From: Balneolaceae bacterium
GTDB lineage: Bacteria > Bacteroidota > Rhodothermia > Balneolales > Balneolaceae
Direction of reading: 5' to 3'
Length of the DNA: 64,000 bases
Assembly: GCA_034521495.1 (NCBI GenBank)
Contig: JAXHMK010000021.1
Coordinates: 51,455-115,454, forward strand
The first letter of the stretch is position 1, and each line of letters opens with the position of its first letter. Below, piece after piece: positions 50,326-58,415 of this stretch. The translations under genes were made by a program, and so were the position numbers. Below the pieces are notes generated by a model, which had not been told where the DNA came from, searched no databases, and saw nothing but the letters and a program-made list of their open reading frames with translations.

Positions 50326-51099
50326 GTGTTAGAAATTAAAAATATTCATGTAGTTGTTGAGGGTGAAGATGAAGAGATCCTCAAAGGCGTAAATCTGTCA
50401 ATTAATAAAGGTGAAATTCACGCCATTATGGGCCCGAATGGAAGCGGTAAAAGCACGCTTGCCAAAGTTGTTTCGGGACATCCGGAATATGAAGTAACAG
50501 AAGGTGATATTCTGTTTAACGGTGAAAGCATCCTGGAGATGGATCCTGATGAAAGAGCTCATGCAGGTGTATTTCTCGCTTTCCAATATCCTGTAGAAGT
50601 TCCCGGTGTTACGAACACAACATTGCTTCGGGAATCCTATAATACAATTGCCGCCTCACGCGGACGCGAAGAACTCGATCCACTTCAGTTTGATGATTAC
50701 ATTCGTGAAAAACTGGATCTGGTTGAAATGAATCCTGATTTTCTTGAGCGAAGTGTGAATACTGGATTCTCGGGCGGTGAGAAAAAAAGGAATGAAATCT
50801 TCCAAATGGCAGTACTGGAACCGGCTTTGGCTCTACTCGATGAGACCGATTCCGGTCTTGATATCGACGCGCTGAAAGTAGTAGCAAATGGAATCAATAA
50901 ACTACACGGAGACGATGATGCCGTTGTATTGATTACTCATTATCAGCGATTATTAAATTACATCATCCCTGATTTTGTACATGTTATGATTGACGGAAAA
51001 ATCGTGAAATCTGGCGATAAGGATCTTGCATTAACTCTTGAAGAGCAAGGTTATGAATGGTTAGAAGCACATGCAACTGTAAATGGCGAGGCAAAGTAA
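50326..51099 (+). CDS. sufC: Fe-S assembly ATPase SufC
   Basis: ABC-type ATPase of the SufBCD complex (257 residues, no membrane domain). Walker A is GPNGSGKST, the Q-loop region [12 protein letters not shown], the signature [14 protein letters not shown] and Walker [14 protein letters not shown], followed by the H-loop LITHYQRLL. The start is GTG at 50326. The stop overlaps the sufD ATG (TAATG at 51097-51101), so the two are coupled. Confidence 0.97.
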   Translation: MLEIKNIHVVVEGEDEEILKGVNLSINKGEIHAIMGPNGSGKSTLAKVVSGHPEYEVTEGDILFNGESILEMDPDERAHAGVFLAFQYPVEVPGVTNTTLLRESYNTIAASRGREELDPLQFDDYIREKLDLVEMNPDFLERSVNTGFSGGEKKRNEIFQMAVLEPALALLDETDSGLDIDALKVVANGINKLHGDDDAVVLITHYQRLLNYIIPDFVHVMIDGKIVKSGDKDLALTLEEQGYEWLEAHATVNGEAK

Positions 51100-52424
51100 T
51101 GGCTGTAACTACTGAAGTAAAATCATCGATTTTACATCAACTTGCGCAAGGAGTCTCTGTAAATGAAGAGACGAAGTGGAAAAGTCTGCGTGAAAAGAGC
51201 CTGGAACAGTTGAATTCAACTGCGTTTCCTCATAAAAAAATTGAGGAGTGGAGATTTACGAATCTCAAGCCAATTACACGCACAGATTTTGTAGATCTTG
51301 AGGAGGCCGGAACACTCCCCGCAACGGATATCGAACAATACTTTATTCCCGAATCCGACCGAAGTCGTTTGGTTTTTATCAATGGGAGATACCATGAAAA
51401 ATATTCTTCAATCGGTGGATTGGGTAAAGGCGTAACCGTAGGAAATCTTTCTGATCATGCTGAAGAGAAATCAGTTCAGGAGTACCTGGATAAGCTGGTT
51501 AATTATGAGGATGATCTGTTTGTGCCGTTCAATGGACTGATGTTTGAGGATGGAGCTTATATTCATCTTGAAAAAGGTGCAAAGGCGGAAGCACCTATAC
51601 AGGTATTGAATATTTATACGGATGCGAAGGAACCGTATATCACCACACCGCGAATGTTGGTTGTGGCTGAAGAGGAATCAGATGTAACGATTGTTGAAGA
51701 TCATATCGGTCTTTCTGAAAACCGATACATGACAATTCCCGTCTCCGAAGTGAAGGTGAAGCAAGGTGCTCATATTCATCATGTGCGAATTCAGCGCGAT
51801 AGCAGAGATGCTATTCACGTTGCCCGGCCAATTGCATACGTGGAGAAAAATTCTGAGTATCATGCCTATACGATCACACTTGGCGGAAAACTGACACGAA
51901 ATGAGCCGCGAGTTGTTCAGGAAGATGAAGAAGTAGATTTTACACTCGACGGACTTGTATTGATCGATGGAGACCAAATTGCAGATACGCATTCTGTGAT
52001 GGATCACCGGTTTTCACATGCTGAAAGTCACCAGTTACATAAAGTTGTGGTTAACGGCAATGCACACAGCATTTTCAATGGAAAGATTTTTGTACGGCGT
52101 GATGCTCAAAAAATCGATTCATTCCAGGAAAACAGGAATCTTCTGCTTTCGTTAGATGGATTGGTAAATACAAAACCTCAGTTGGAAATTTTTGCAGATG
52201 ATGTTCTCTGTTCACACGGAGCGACGATTGGTCAGTTTGATGCCGATGAGGTTTTTTATCTCCAGAGCCGCGGTATGACCGAAGAGAAAGCAAAAGAGGT
52301 TCTGACATATGCGTTTGCACTTGAAACCATCGAAAATGTAAAAGTAGATTCGGTTCACAAACTTCTTATTGATGAAGTGTATCGATATACGAAAGCGAAT
52401 AATGTAGAGAAGGTTTCTGCATAG
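51099..52424 (+). CDS. sufD: Fe-S assembly protein SufD
   Basis: Partner of SufB in the SufBCD scaffold, 441 residues. The start is ATG 51099, on the sufC stop; the frame runs further upstream only inside sufC. Recognisable parts: KIEEWRFTNLKPITRTDF (N-terminal domain), IQVLNIYTDAKEPYITTPRM, HHVRIQRDSRDAIHVARPIA, and the C-terminal SufBD core (GNAHSIFNGKIFVRRDAQK, VLCSHGATIGQFDADEVFYL, QSRGMTEEKAKEVL). It is the most divergent of the suf proteins, as usual. Confidence 0.95.
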   Translation: MAVTTEVKSSILHQLAQGVSVNEETKWKSLREKSLEQLNSTAFPHKKIEEWRFTNLKPITRTDFVDLEEAGTLPATDIEQYFIPESDRSRLVFINGRYHEKYSSIGGLGKGVTVGNLSDHAEEKSVQEYLDKLVNYEDDLFVPFNGLMFEDGAYIHLEKGAKAEAPIQVLNIYTDAKEPYITTPRMLVVAEEESDVTIVEDHIGLSENRYMTIPVSEVKVKQGAHIHHVRIQRDSRDAIHVARPIAYVEKNSEYHAYTITLGGKLTRNEPRVVQEDEEVDFTLDGLVLIDGDQIADTHSVMDHRFSHAESHQLHKVVVNGNAHSIFNGKIFVRRDAQKIDSFQENRNLLLSLDGLVNTKPQLEIFADDVLCSHGATIGQFDADEVFYLQSRGMTEEKAKEVLTYAFALETIENVKVDSVHKLLIDEVYRYTKANNVEKVSA

Positions 52425-52429
52425 GATAG

Positions 52430-52545
52430 GAAGAATCTCCCCTTGAGGGGAGTGCCGAAGCGTAGCGAAGGCGAGGGGTGTACATCCCCCGAGCTCCCCC
52501 GACATCCGTCGGGCTCACTTTCCCCCTTCGAAGGGGGAATTAATA
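52430..52545. repeat. palindromic intergenic repeat in the suf operon
   Basis: Starts with CTCCCCTTGAGGGGAG (about 52438-52453), carries the segment GCCGAAGCGTAGCGAAGGCG, and ends with CCCCCTTCGAAGGGGG (about 52523-52538). A near-identical copy lies inverted at about 54820-54940. It fills the gap between sufD and sufS. Confidence 0.75.
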
Positions 52546-52560
52546 AAAGCTCTAAATAAA

Positions 52561-53805
52561 ATGCCACAGGCAGTAAAAGACATACCGGCTGTAGATTTCG
52601 ACAAGATCAGGGATGATTTTCCTGTACTCCATCAGGAGGTGAATGGTCATCCATTGGTCTATCTTGATAATTCTGCATCCAGCCAGATGCCGAAACAGGT
52701 AGCTGACCGAATTGATCATTACCACCGGCATGAACACTCCAATGTGCACCGTGGCATTCATACGCTGAGCCAAAAGGCAACCGATGCTTATGAAGAAGCA
52801 CGATGGAAGGTACGGGATCTCATCAATGCAGATAATGAATTTGAGATCATTTACACTACTGGTACAACGGATTCCTTAAATCTGGTTGCAAACAGTTATG
52901 GGTATCAAAACCTATCGGAAGGAGATGAAATAATCCTGACTCAGATGGAACACCATGCCAATATTGTGCCCTGGCAAATGATGGCCAATGAAACCGGTGC
53001 GGTGATTAAAGTGATTCCGGTAACCGATTCCGGTGATTTGGATCTTGAAGCGTATAAAGAACTTTTAAACGATCGCACGAAAATTGTATCGGTCGTTCAC
53101 GTTTCCAATGCGCTTGGAACCACAAATCCAGTGAAACAGATTGCAGCACTTGCTCATGAACACGACGCAGTTTGTGTAGTTGATGGTGCTCAGGCCGTTC
53201 CGCATAAGAGTATTGATGTACAGGATTTAGATGTTGATTTCTATGCGTTTTCAGCTCATAAAATGTGCGGACCCACAGGATTCGGAATTTTGTATGGGAA
53301 AAAGCATCTGCTTGATGAGATGCCACCATACCGGGGAGGTGGTGATATGATTGATAAAGTGAGTTTTGAAGAAACTACCTACAATGTTGTTCCATTTCGG
53401 TTCGAAGCCGGCACACCCCCTATCTCAGCATCGATCGGATTTAGTTCTGCAATCGATTATCTTGCAAATATCGGGATGGGGGAGATCGAACAGCGAGAAC
53501 AGGAGTTGGTTAATTATGCGCTCGAAAAGGTTTCAAAAATTGATGGTTTGAAGCTTGTTGGTAAATCTGATACTCGTGCGTCTGTCATCTCATTTGTTTT
53601 TGATGATATCCATGCCTCTGATCTCGGGATGATTCTCGACAAAAGAGGAATTGCCGTAAGAACCGGTCACCACTGTGCACAGCCTATACTCCGGCGGTTT
53701 AACGTGCCGGCAACAACACGGGCATCCATCTCGTTCTATAATACGAAAGAGGATATTGACCGCCTTGTGGATGGAATTGAATACGCTAAATCATTTTTTG
53801 AATAA
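52561..53805 (+). CDS. sufS: cysteine desulfurase SufS
   Basis: PLP-dependent enzyme that takes sulfur from cysteine for Fe-S cluster building. The 414-residue protein (group II, SufS/CsdA type) has YLDNSASSQMPKQV, NVHRGIHTLSQKATDAYE, ILTQMEHHANIVPWQ, VDGAQAVPHKSIDVQ, the PLP lysine Lys234 in SAHKMCGPTGFGILYG, and the persulfide Cys372 in RTGHHCAQPI. No SufE or SufU partner is seen nearby. Confidence 0.97.
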   Translation: MPQAVKDIPAVDFDKIRDDFPVLHQEVNGHPLVYLDNSASSQMPKQVADRIDHYHRHEHSNVHRGIHTLSQKATDAYEEARWKVRDLINADNEFEIIYTTGTTDSLNLVANSYGYQNLSEGDEIILTQMEHHANIVPWQMMANETGAVIKVIPVTDSGDLDLEAYKELLNDRTKIVSVVHVSNALGTTNPVKQIAALAHEHDAVCVVDGAQAVPHKSIDVQDLDVDFYAFSAHKMCGPTGFGILYGKKHLLDEMPPYRGGGDMIDKVSFEETTYNVVPFRFEAGTPPISASIGFSSAIDYLANIGMGEIEQREQELVNYALEKVSKIDGLKLVGKSDTRASVISFVFDDIHASDLGMILDKRGIAVRTGHHCAQPILRRFNVPATTRASISFYNTKEDIDRLVDGIEYAKSFFE

Positions 53806-53817
53806 ACAATAGATACT

Positions 53818-54369
53818 ATGCCAAAAATTAAAGAAATAGAACGCACCCCGAACCCGGATGCGATGCGATTTGTACTCGCAGAACCGCTGACGAATGGTGT
53901 GACCCTCTCATTCGAAAACAGTGGAGAAGCTGAAGGTGATGAACTGGCAAGCGCCCTGTTCAAAATCGATCATGTGATTAACGTTTATTATGTGGATCGA
54001 TATGTAACGGTAACGCAGGATGGAGATGCGGTTTGGTCTGAATTGCTGCGCAAACTCGCACCTCCAATCCGACAGGCAAAAGCCCAGGAAAATATTGAGG
54101 AAGATGCTGAAGTTCATGCAACCAAAGAGGTTCAGGAATCAGATGATCCTCGGCTTGTTCAGATCAACCAATTGCTCGATGAGCAGGTTCGTCCATACTT
54201 ACTGGCGGACGGTGGTGGTTTGAAGATCCTTGGACTGGATGGAAACCGCCTGAAAGTTCACTACCAGGGTGCATGCGGAACCTGCCCGACAGCGACTTCA
54301 GGTACGCTTTACGCTATTGAAAGTATGGTGAAGCGAATTGATCCTGAGATCCAGGTTATTTCTGTTTAA
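53818..54369 (+). CDS. nfu: Nfu/NifU-like Fe-S carrier
   Basis: Carries assembled Fe-S clusters to target proteins. The 183-residue protein has an N-terminal Nfu_N domain (RTPNPDAMRFVLAEPLTNGV, about residues 9-85), an acidic linker (about 92-115) and the C-terminal NifU domain (VRPYLLADGGGLKILGL, then GACGTCPTATSGTL with Cys153 and Cys156). It starts 12 bases after the sufS stop and is part of the suf operon. Confidence 0.93.
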   Translation: MPKIKEIERTPNPDAMRFVLAEPLTNGVTLSFENSGEAEGDELASALFKIDHVINVYYVDRYVTVTQDGDAVWSELLRKLAPPIRQAKAQENIEEDAEVHATKEVQESDDPRLVQINQLLDEQVRPYLLADGGGLKILGLDGNRLKVHYQGACGTCPTATSGTLYAIESMVKRIDPEIQVISV

Positions 54370-54410
54370 TTGGAATGTAAGTTGGTTTTAGACTTGAAGG
54401 AAATTCTGTT

Positions 54411-54746
54411 ATGTCGATAACAATTAGTGAGAGTGCGGCTGAACGCATTCATCGAATTCGTAAGGAACAACAGATCACTTCGGATACTCCATTGCGCGTT
54501 TCCGTTGTGAGTGGTGGTTGCTCCGGACTTACATACGATCTCGATTTTGATTCTCAAAAAAAATCTGCTGAAGGTGACAAAACCTTTGAAGAACATGGGA
54601 TAAAAATTGTGGTTGATATGCGAAGTTTCTTATATCTCGCGGGTACCAAACTGGATTATTCAGAGGGACTTTCCGGCCAGGGATTCCATTTTCATAACCC
54701 CAATGCTTCGAGAAGCTGTTCCTGCGGGGAGTCGTTTTCACTATAA
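54411..54746 (+). CDS. sufA: A-type Fe-S carrier SufA/IscA
   Basis: A-type carrier of 111 residues (HesB/IscA fold). The three conserved ligands are present: Cys37 in SGGCSGLTYDL, and Cys103 and Cys105 in SRSCSCGESF. The length is normal. It follows nfu by 41 bases and is followed by a double palindromic repeat. Confidence 0.94.
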   Translation: MSITISESAAERIHRIRKEQQITSDTPLRVSVVSGGCSGLTYDLDFDSQKKSAEGDKTFEEHGIKIVVDMRSFLYLAGTKLDYSEGLSGQGFHFHNPNASRSCSCGESFSL

Positions 54747-54940
54747 ATCTCCCCTTGAGGGGAGTCCGCCTTTAGGCGGGAGGGGTGTTTAAGAATCATT
54801 ATTTAAACTAAAGAATAAACATCCCTCTCAATCCCCTTTGAAGGGATAAAGTGAGCACGACGAATGTCGAGTGAACTCGGGGGATGTACACCCCTCGCCT
54901 TCGCTACGCTTCGGCACTCCCCTCGAGGGGAGATCATTAA
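54746..54940. repeat. two palindromic repeats after sufA
   Basis: First unit (about 54750-54790): CTCCCCTTGAGGGGAG with CCGCCTTTAGGCGG. Second unit (about 54820-54940): an inverted near-copy of the sufD-sufS repeat, sharing CGCCTTCGCTACGCTTCGGC and ending CTCCCCTCGAGGGGAG. They separate sufA from the DUF2480 gene. Confidence 0.75.
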
Positions 54941-54973
54941 TCCAATCAATTTTAGTATCAACAATCTTTGATA

Positions 54974-55483
54974 ATGGCAGAAATTGTAAACAAGATACAG
55001 CAATCTAAACTTGAGACAGTAGATCTTGAAAAGTTTGCAACAGACGTAAAGGTCTATGAATTAGATCTGAAAGAGTTCCTTTTCAAAGAGATGATTTTGA
55101 AGGAAAAAGAGTATCGTGAGAAAATGGAAGCCCATGATTGGACTCAGTATGGAGATGGGTTTCTGACCGTCTATTGCTCAACGGATGCCATCATTCCCAA
55201 ATGGGCATATATGCTCGTTGTTCAGCACGCACAGGAGTATGCCGGGGATGTATTCTTTGGAACAAAGCAGGAAGCGCTGAGCCAGATTTTCAAACAAAAA
55301 CTGGATCAAACCAATTGGGAGAAATATGAGGACCGGTTTGTACTGCTGAAAGGTTGCAGTAAAATGGACGTGCCCGCTGATGTCTATATGTATGCTACCA
55401 AAAAATTGCTGCCTCACGTAAAGAAACTGATGTACGGCGAAGCATGCTCAAACGTGCCTATCTATCGTAAAAAAAGATCTTAG
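54974..55483 (+). CDS. DUF2480 family protein
   Basis: A 169-residue cytoplasmic protein of a family that is common in Bacteroidetes and often sits next to suf genes. Characteristic stretches: IVNKIQQSKLETVDLEKFA, YSTDAIIPKWAYMLV-like core (CSTDAIIPKWAYMLVVQHAQ), FVLLKGCSKMDVPADVYMYA and KLMYGEACSNVPIYRKK. Several cysteines are present, but no clear metal site is evident. The function is unknown; its place suggests a link to Fe-S biogenesis. ATG 54974 is preferred to TTG 54968. Confidence 0.85.
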   Translation: MAEIVNKIQQSKLETVDLEKFATDVKVYELDLKEFLFKEMILKEKEYREKMEAHDWTQYGDGFLTVYCSTDAIIPKWAYMLVVQHAQEYAGDVFFGTKQEALSQIFKQKLDQTNWEKYEDRFVLLKGCSKMDVPADVYMYATKKLLPHVKKLMYGEACSNVPIYRKKRS

Positions 55484-55495
55484 TCTTTCCAATCA

Positions 55496-56248
55496 ATGAA
55501 AAACAACTCTTCTCAAAAGCATGCTCTCGTAACCGGTTCATCAAGAGGAATAGGATTAGAGATTGCCAAAAAACTGCTTAAAGAGGGATTTAAAGTTACG
55601 GGAACGGCAAAAAAATCTGAGTTTCCCAGCGAATTGTCATCGTCTGAAAAATTTGAGGGAATTCATGTTGATCTGGGAAGTGAGGATCAACTTAAAGTCT
55701 ATCTGAAACCGATTTTAACTGATTCAAATGGAGTAGATGTCCTGATCAATAATGCAGGAATATCAGTAGATGCTGAATTTTCTGAAACTGATGACAGATG
55801 GCTTGAAGTTTGGGATCGGACTCTGAATGTCAATCTCCGGTCTTCAGCATTGCTGAGTAAGTGGTTTATAAACTCGCATATGGAAGATGAGTCAAAAGGC
55901 GTACTGATCAATATTGCCTCTCGTGCGGCTTACCGGGGAGATACCCAGGAATTTGCTGCGTATGCGGCATCGAAGTCGGGTATGGTGGCATTCACCAAAA
56001 GTATCGCAAGAAATTTTAGTAACAAAGGAATTAGCGCATACTCGATTGCTCCCGGATTTATTGATACAGATATGGCCTCAGAAGCGAAAGAGATTCATGG
56101 AGAAGAGTATCTCACGCAGGGCTCTGCGTTTGATGAAATTACCAGTCCTGCAGAAGTGGCCAATCTTGTAGCTTTTCTTGCCAAAGGAGATCTGCCACAT
56201 ATGAGCGGTCAGACGTTTCACATCAATGCCGGCTCATACATGATTTGA
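55496..56248 (+). CDS. short-chain dehydrogenase/reductase
   Basis: Classical SDR of 250 residues: the cofactor motif TGSSRGIGLEIA (about 14-25), DVLINNAGISVDAEF (NNAG), INIASRAAYRG with the catalytic Ser region, and YAASKSGMVAFTKSIA with the Tyr and Lys. A C-terminal GQTFHINAGSYM follows. It resembles FabG-like oxidoreductases, but the substrate is unknown. It starts 12 bases after the DUF2480 stop and may be the last gene of the suf transcript. Confidence 0.9.
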   Translation: MKNNSSQKHALVTGSSRGIGLEIAKKLLKEGFKVTGTAKKSEFPSELSSSEKFEGIHVDLGSEDQLKVYLKPILTDSNGVDVLINNAGISVDAEFSETDDRWLEVWDRTLNVNLRSSALLSKWFINSHMEDESKGVLINIASRAAYRGDTQEFAAYAASKSGMVAFTKSIARNFSNKGISAYSIAPGFIDTDMASEAKEIHGEEYLTQGSAFDEITSPAEVANLVAFLAKGDLPHMSGQTFHINAGSYMI

Positions 56249-56306
56249 TTTGATAGAATTGGGGATTAGGGATATACTGAAGTTACTCTCAATAGTAATT
56301 CTGCAA

Positions 56307-56368
56307 AGTCATCGGATGATTGTTTGATTTTTGAGTAGATTCACAGCTTAACCACTCATCCGATGACT
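56307..56368. promoter_or_regulatory. paired palindromic operator-like site
   Basis: A perfect 13-base inverted repeat: AGTCATCGGATGA (56307-56319) and TCATCCGATGACT (56356-56368). Each arm is itself an 11-base palindrome around one base (TCATC-S-GATGA), with centres 47 bases apart. The right arm ends 25 bases before the ATG of the DUF6807 gene. Two equal dyad sites flanking a possible promoter are what a dimeric repressor, for example of GntR or LacI type, would bind. Confidence 0.55.
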
Positions 56369-56393
56369 ACAGATGATTCCAAGACCCGATATC

Positions 56394-57602
56394 ATGAAAA
56401 AAATTACTCTGTCTCTTGCTCTTTTGCTCATCCTGCTGATTGGAATCACTTTGCAATGCATTGCTCAAAAGAAGTACGAAATCCACGTCTCCGCAGGGCT
56501 GTTTGACAGATCGGATACCGTTGTTTCTTTCTATTTTCCCGATTCTGTTGAACCTGGTGTTTATCAATTAGAAAGTAGTTCGGGAAATAATCCTGTTCTG
56601 CAGGTGGACGATTCTAACAAAGGATGGTTTATACTTGATGAACTAAGTATGGGGGAATCGAGAGTGTATGAGTTTTCGGCGGATCCAATCGAATCCAATA
56701 ATCATATGTCAAATCAAATGGATTCAACTCAGATAACATTTTTATCTGAAGGGCAAATGGTTCTGTCCTATTATCATGGAGATAATAACCCAACTGAGTT
56801 GGATGAGAGATACAAACGCGGAGGCTATATCCATCCGGTTTATTCTCCAAATGGTGTGGTTCTAACGGCTCATCTGAATCCAATGCATCCACATCAATCG
56901 GGAATATGGTCGGCCTGGACCAAAACTGAATTCGAGGGAAGAAATCCCGACTTTTGGAATATTCATAACAATACGGGTAGAGTAGATCAGGCAGATAGAT
57001 TAGAGAAATCATGGGAAGGACCTGTTCATACGGGATTTCATGCCAGGCACTTTTTTAAGGATTTGTCCGCCCCTGAACCTTTAATTGCAGTAAATGAGGA
57101 GTGGAAGGTGTACGTGTATAAATCTGCAAAAGATCACTCCTATCAAATATTTGATCTTGTTGTAACTCAAAGTGTAAATAGCGGCAAACCACTAATTTTG
57201 CCGGAATATCATTATGGTGGTGTTGGGTTCAGGGGAAACAGAGAATGGGATAATCCTGAGAATATGACATTTCTGACTTCAGATGGTTTGGGAAGAGAGG
57301 GGAACGAAACCCGCCCAAAATGGACACATATTGGCGGATTAGTTGGCAGAGAGTTAGCTGGAATGACTGTGATGGATCATCCCAAAAATTTTCGGTATCC
57401 ACAACCCGTTCGAATTCACCCGGAAGAGCCATATTTTGTCTATGCCCCAACACAGCTCGGCGAAATGCGCATTGAACCGGGTTCACCCTACACGGCCCGT
57501 TATCGATATGTTACGTACGATGGTGAACCTAATCCTGAAGAGCTGGACAGACTTTGGAATGATTATGCCTATCCGCCGGGAGTTACGGTGAAGGAGAAGT
57601 GA
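56394..57602 (+). CDS. exported DUF6807 (PmoA-like) protein
   Basis: A 402-residue secreted protein (signal peptide MKKITLSLALLLILLIGITLQ, possible lipobox LQC). The body matches the DUF6807/PmoA-like family found in Bacteroidetes and Planctomycetes: YKRGGYIHPVYSPNGVVLTA, HPHQSGIWSAWTKTEFEGRN, LPEYHYGGVGFRGNREWDN, MTVMDHPKNFRYPQPVRIHP and a final PEELDRLWNDYAYPP. The PmoA name refers to sequence annotation, not to methane oxidation; such genes usually sit in sugar-catabolic loci. The start at 56394 is chosen for the signal peptide. The paired palindrome upstream suggests its own regulation. Confidence 0.85.
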   Translation: MKKITLSLALLLILLIGITLQCIAQKKYEIHVSAGLFDRSDTVVSFYFPDSVEPGVYQLESSSGNNPVLQVDDSNKGWFILDELSMGESRVYEFSADPIESNNHMSNQMDSTQITFLSEGQMVLSYYHGDNNPTELDERYKRGGYIHPVYSPNGVVLTAHLNPMHPHQSGIWSAWTKTEFEGRNPDFWNIHNNTGRVDQADRLEKSWEGPVHTGFHARHFFKDLSAPEPLIAVNEEWKVYVYKSAKDHSYQIFDLVVTQSVNSGKPLILPEYHYGGVGFRGNREWDNPENMTFLTSDGLGREGNETRPKWTHIGGLVGRELAGMTVMDHPKNFRYPQPVRIHPEEPYFVYAPTQLGEMRIEPGSPYTARYRYVTYDGEPNPEELDRLWNDYAYPPGVTVKEK

Positions 57603-57605
57603 TGT

Positions 57606-57775
57606 ATAACTCCCCTCTTGAGAGGGGACAGATGACAAAGCGTTTAGCGGAGTCATCAGGGGTGTGTTCACGTGTTTTAATGTAGCACGTTCAAGCTTTT
57701 GATTACGCCAACCCACCCCTCGTCAAATCTCTGAACGAGATTTAACTTTCCCCTCCCGAGAGGGGAGTACCACTT
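57606..57775. repeat. palindromic intergenic repeat
   Basis: Carries CCCCTCTTGAGAGGGG (about 57611-57626) and an AGCGTTTAGCGGAGTCATCA segment like that at 50138-50270, then CCCCTCCCGAGAGGGG (about 57752-57767). It lies between convergent genes and may serve as a two-way terminator. Confidence 0.7.
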
Positions 57776-57777
57776 CA

Positions 57778-58263
57778 TTACTCATCAACTCGTTCAATGA
57801 CCATCTCCTCATCGCCGGTTTTAATTTTTCTCCGGGCATATCGACTGGCGAAGAATGATAGTATGAGTGTTGTAATCAACCCAATAAGTGTTACTGCTAT
57901 GTTAACACGAACAACTTGTTTTTGCAGGTCGTAAACAGCCATCATAACAATCGGCTTTGGAGAATCTTTTTTGTATCGAATGGGTATTACTTCTGAATTC
58001 ATAATCACTTGAGCAAATTGAACAGGAAGTGATAGTTGCTGTTCAATAGTTTCGCCATCGGCCGGAGTGAATTGCAGGACTACATATCCATTGGTTTGAG
58101 CTGCGATCTGTTTCACATCGAAATCGGTGACTTTGGCTACATAGCTTTCTCCGTTGTTATAAGTAGACTGGATTCCGAAATAAGTATACACCTGGTAACC
58201 GGATTGAAAAAGGAAATAAACCGGCAGTAACCAGATCAAAAAAATGAAATAATATTTATTCAT
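57778..58263 (-). CDS. DUF3592-like membrane protein
   Basis: A 161-residue protein with an N-terminal membrane helix (IFLIWLLPVYFLF), a soluble middle (NGYVVLQFTPADGETIEQQL, then VIPIRYKKDSPKP) and a second helix (VNIAVTLIGLITTLILSFFA). This layout fits DUF3592-type proteins. The function is unknown. It is read towards the DUF6807 gene, with a palindromic repeat between them. Confidence 0.65.
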   Translation of the reverse strand: MNKYYFIFLIWLLPVYFLFQSGYQVYTYFGIQSTYNNGESYVAKVTDFDVKQIAAQTNGYVVLQFTPADGETIEQQLSLPVQFAQVIMNSEVIPIRYKKDSPKPIVMMAVYDLQKQVVRVNIAVTLIGLITTLILSFFASRYARRKIKTGDEEMVIERVDE

Positions 58264-58299
58264 TTAAGGATATAGATTAATTTTTAATTTCGTTCATAG

Positions 58300-58415
58300 T
58301 TCCTCTCTTCAGGGAGGTGTCGAGGGTTGTAACTGCTTTGACATCAGCCCCCTGAACACCCCTCGACCGGCTTTGCTTATCGCTACAGCGGTCACTCCCC
58401 TCAAGGGGAGATTAC
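58300..58415. repeat. palindromic intergenic repeat
   Basis: Ends with CTCCCCTCAAGGGGAG (about 58396-58411) and contains the ACACCCCTCGAC segment of the same repeat family. It occupies the gap between the two minus-strand genes. Confidence 0.65.
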
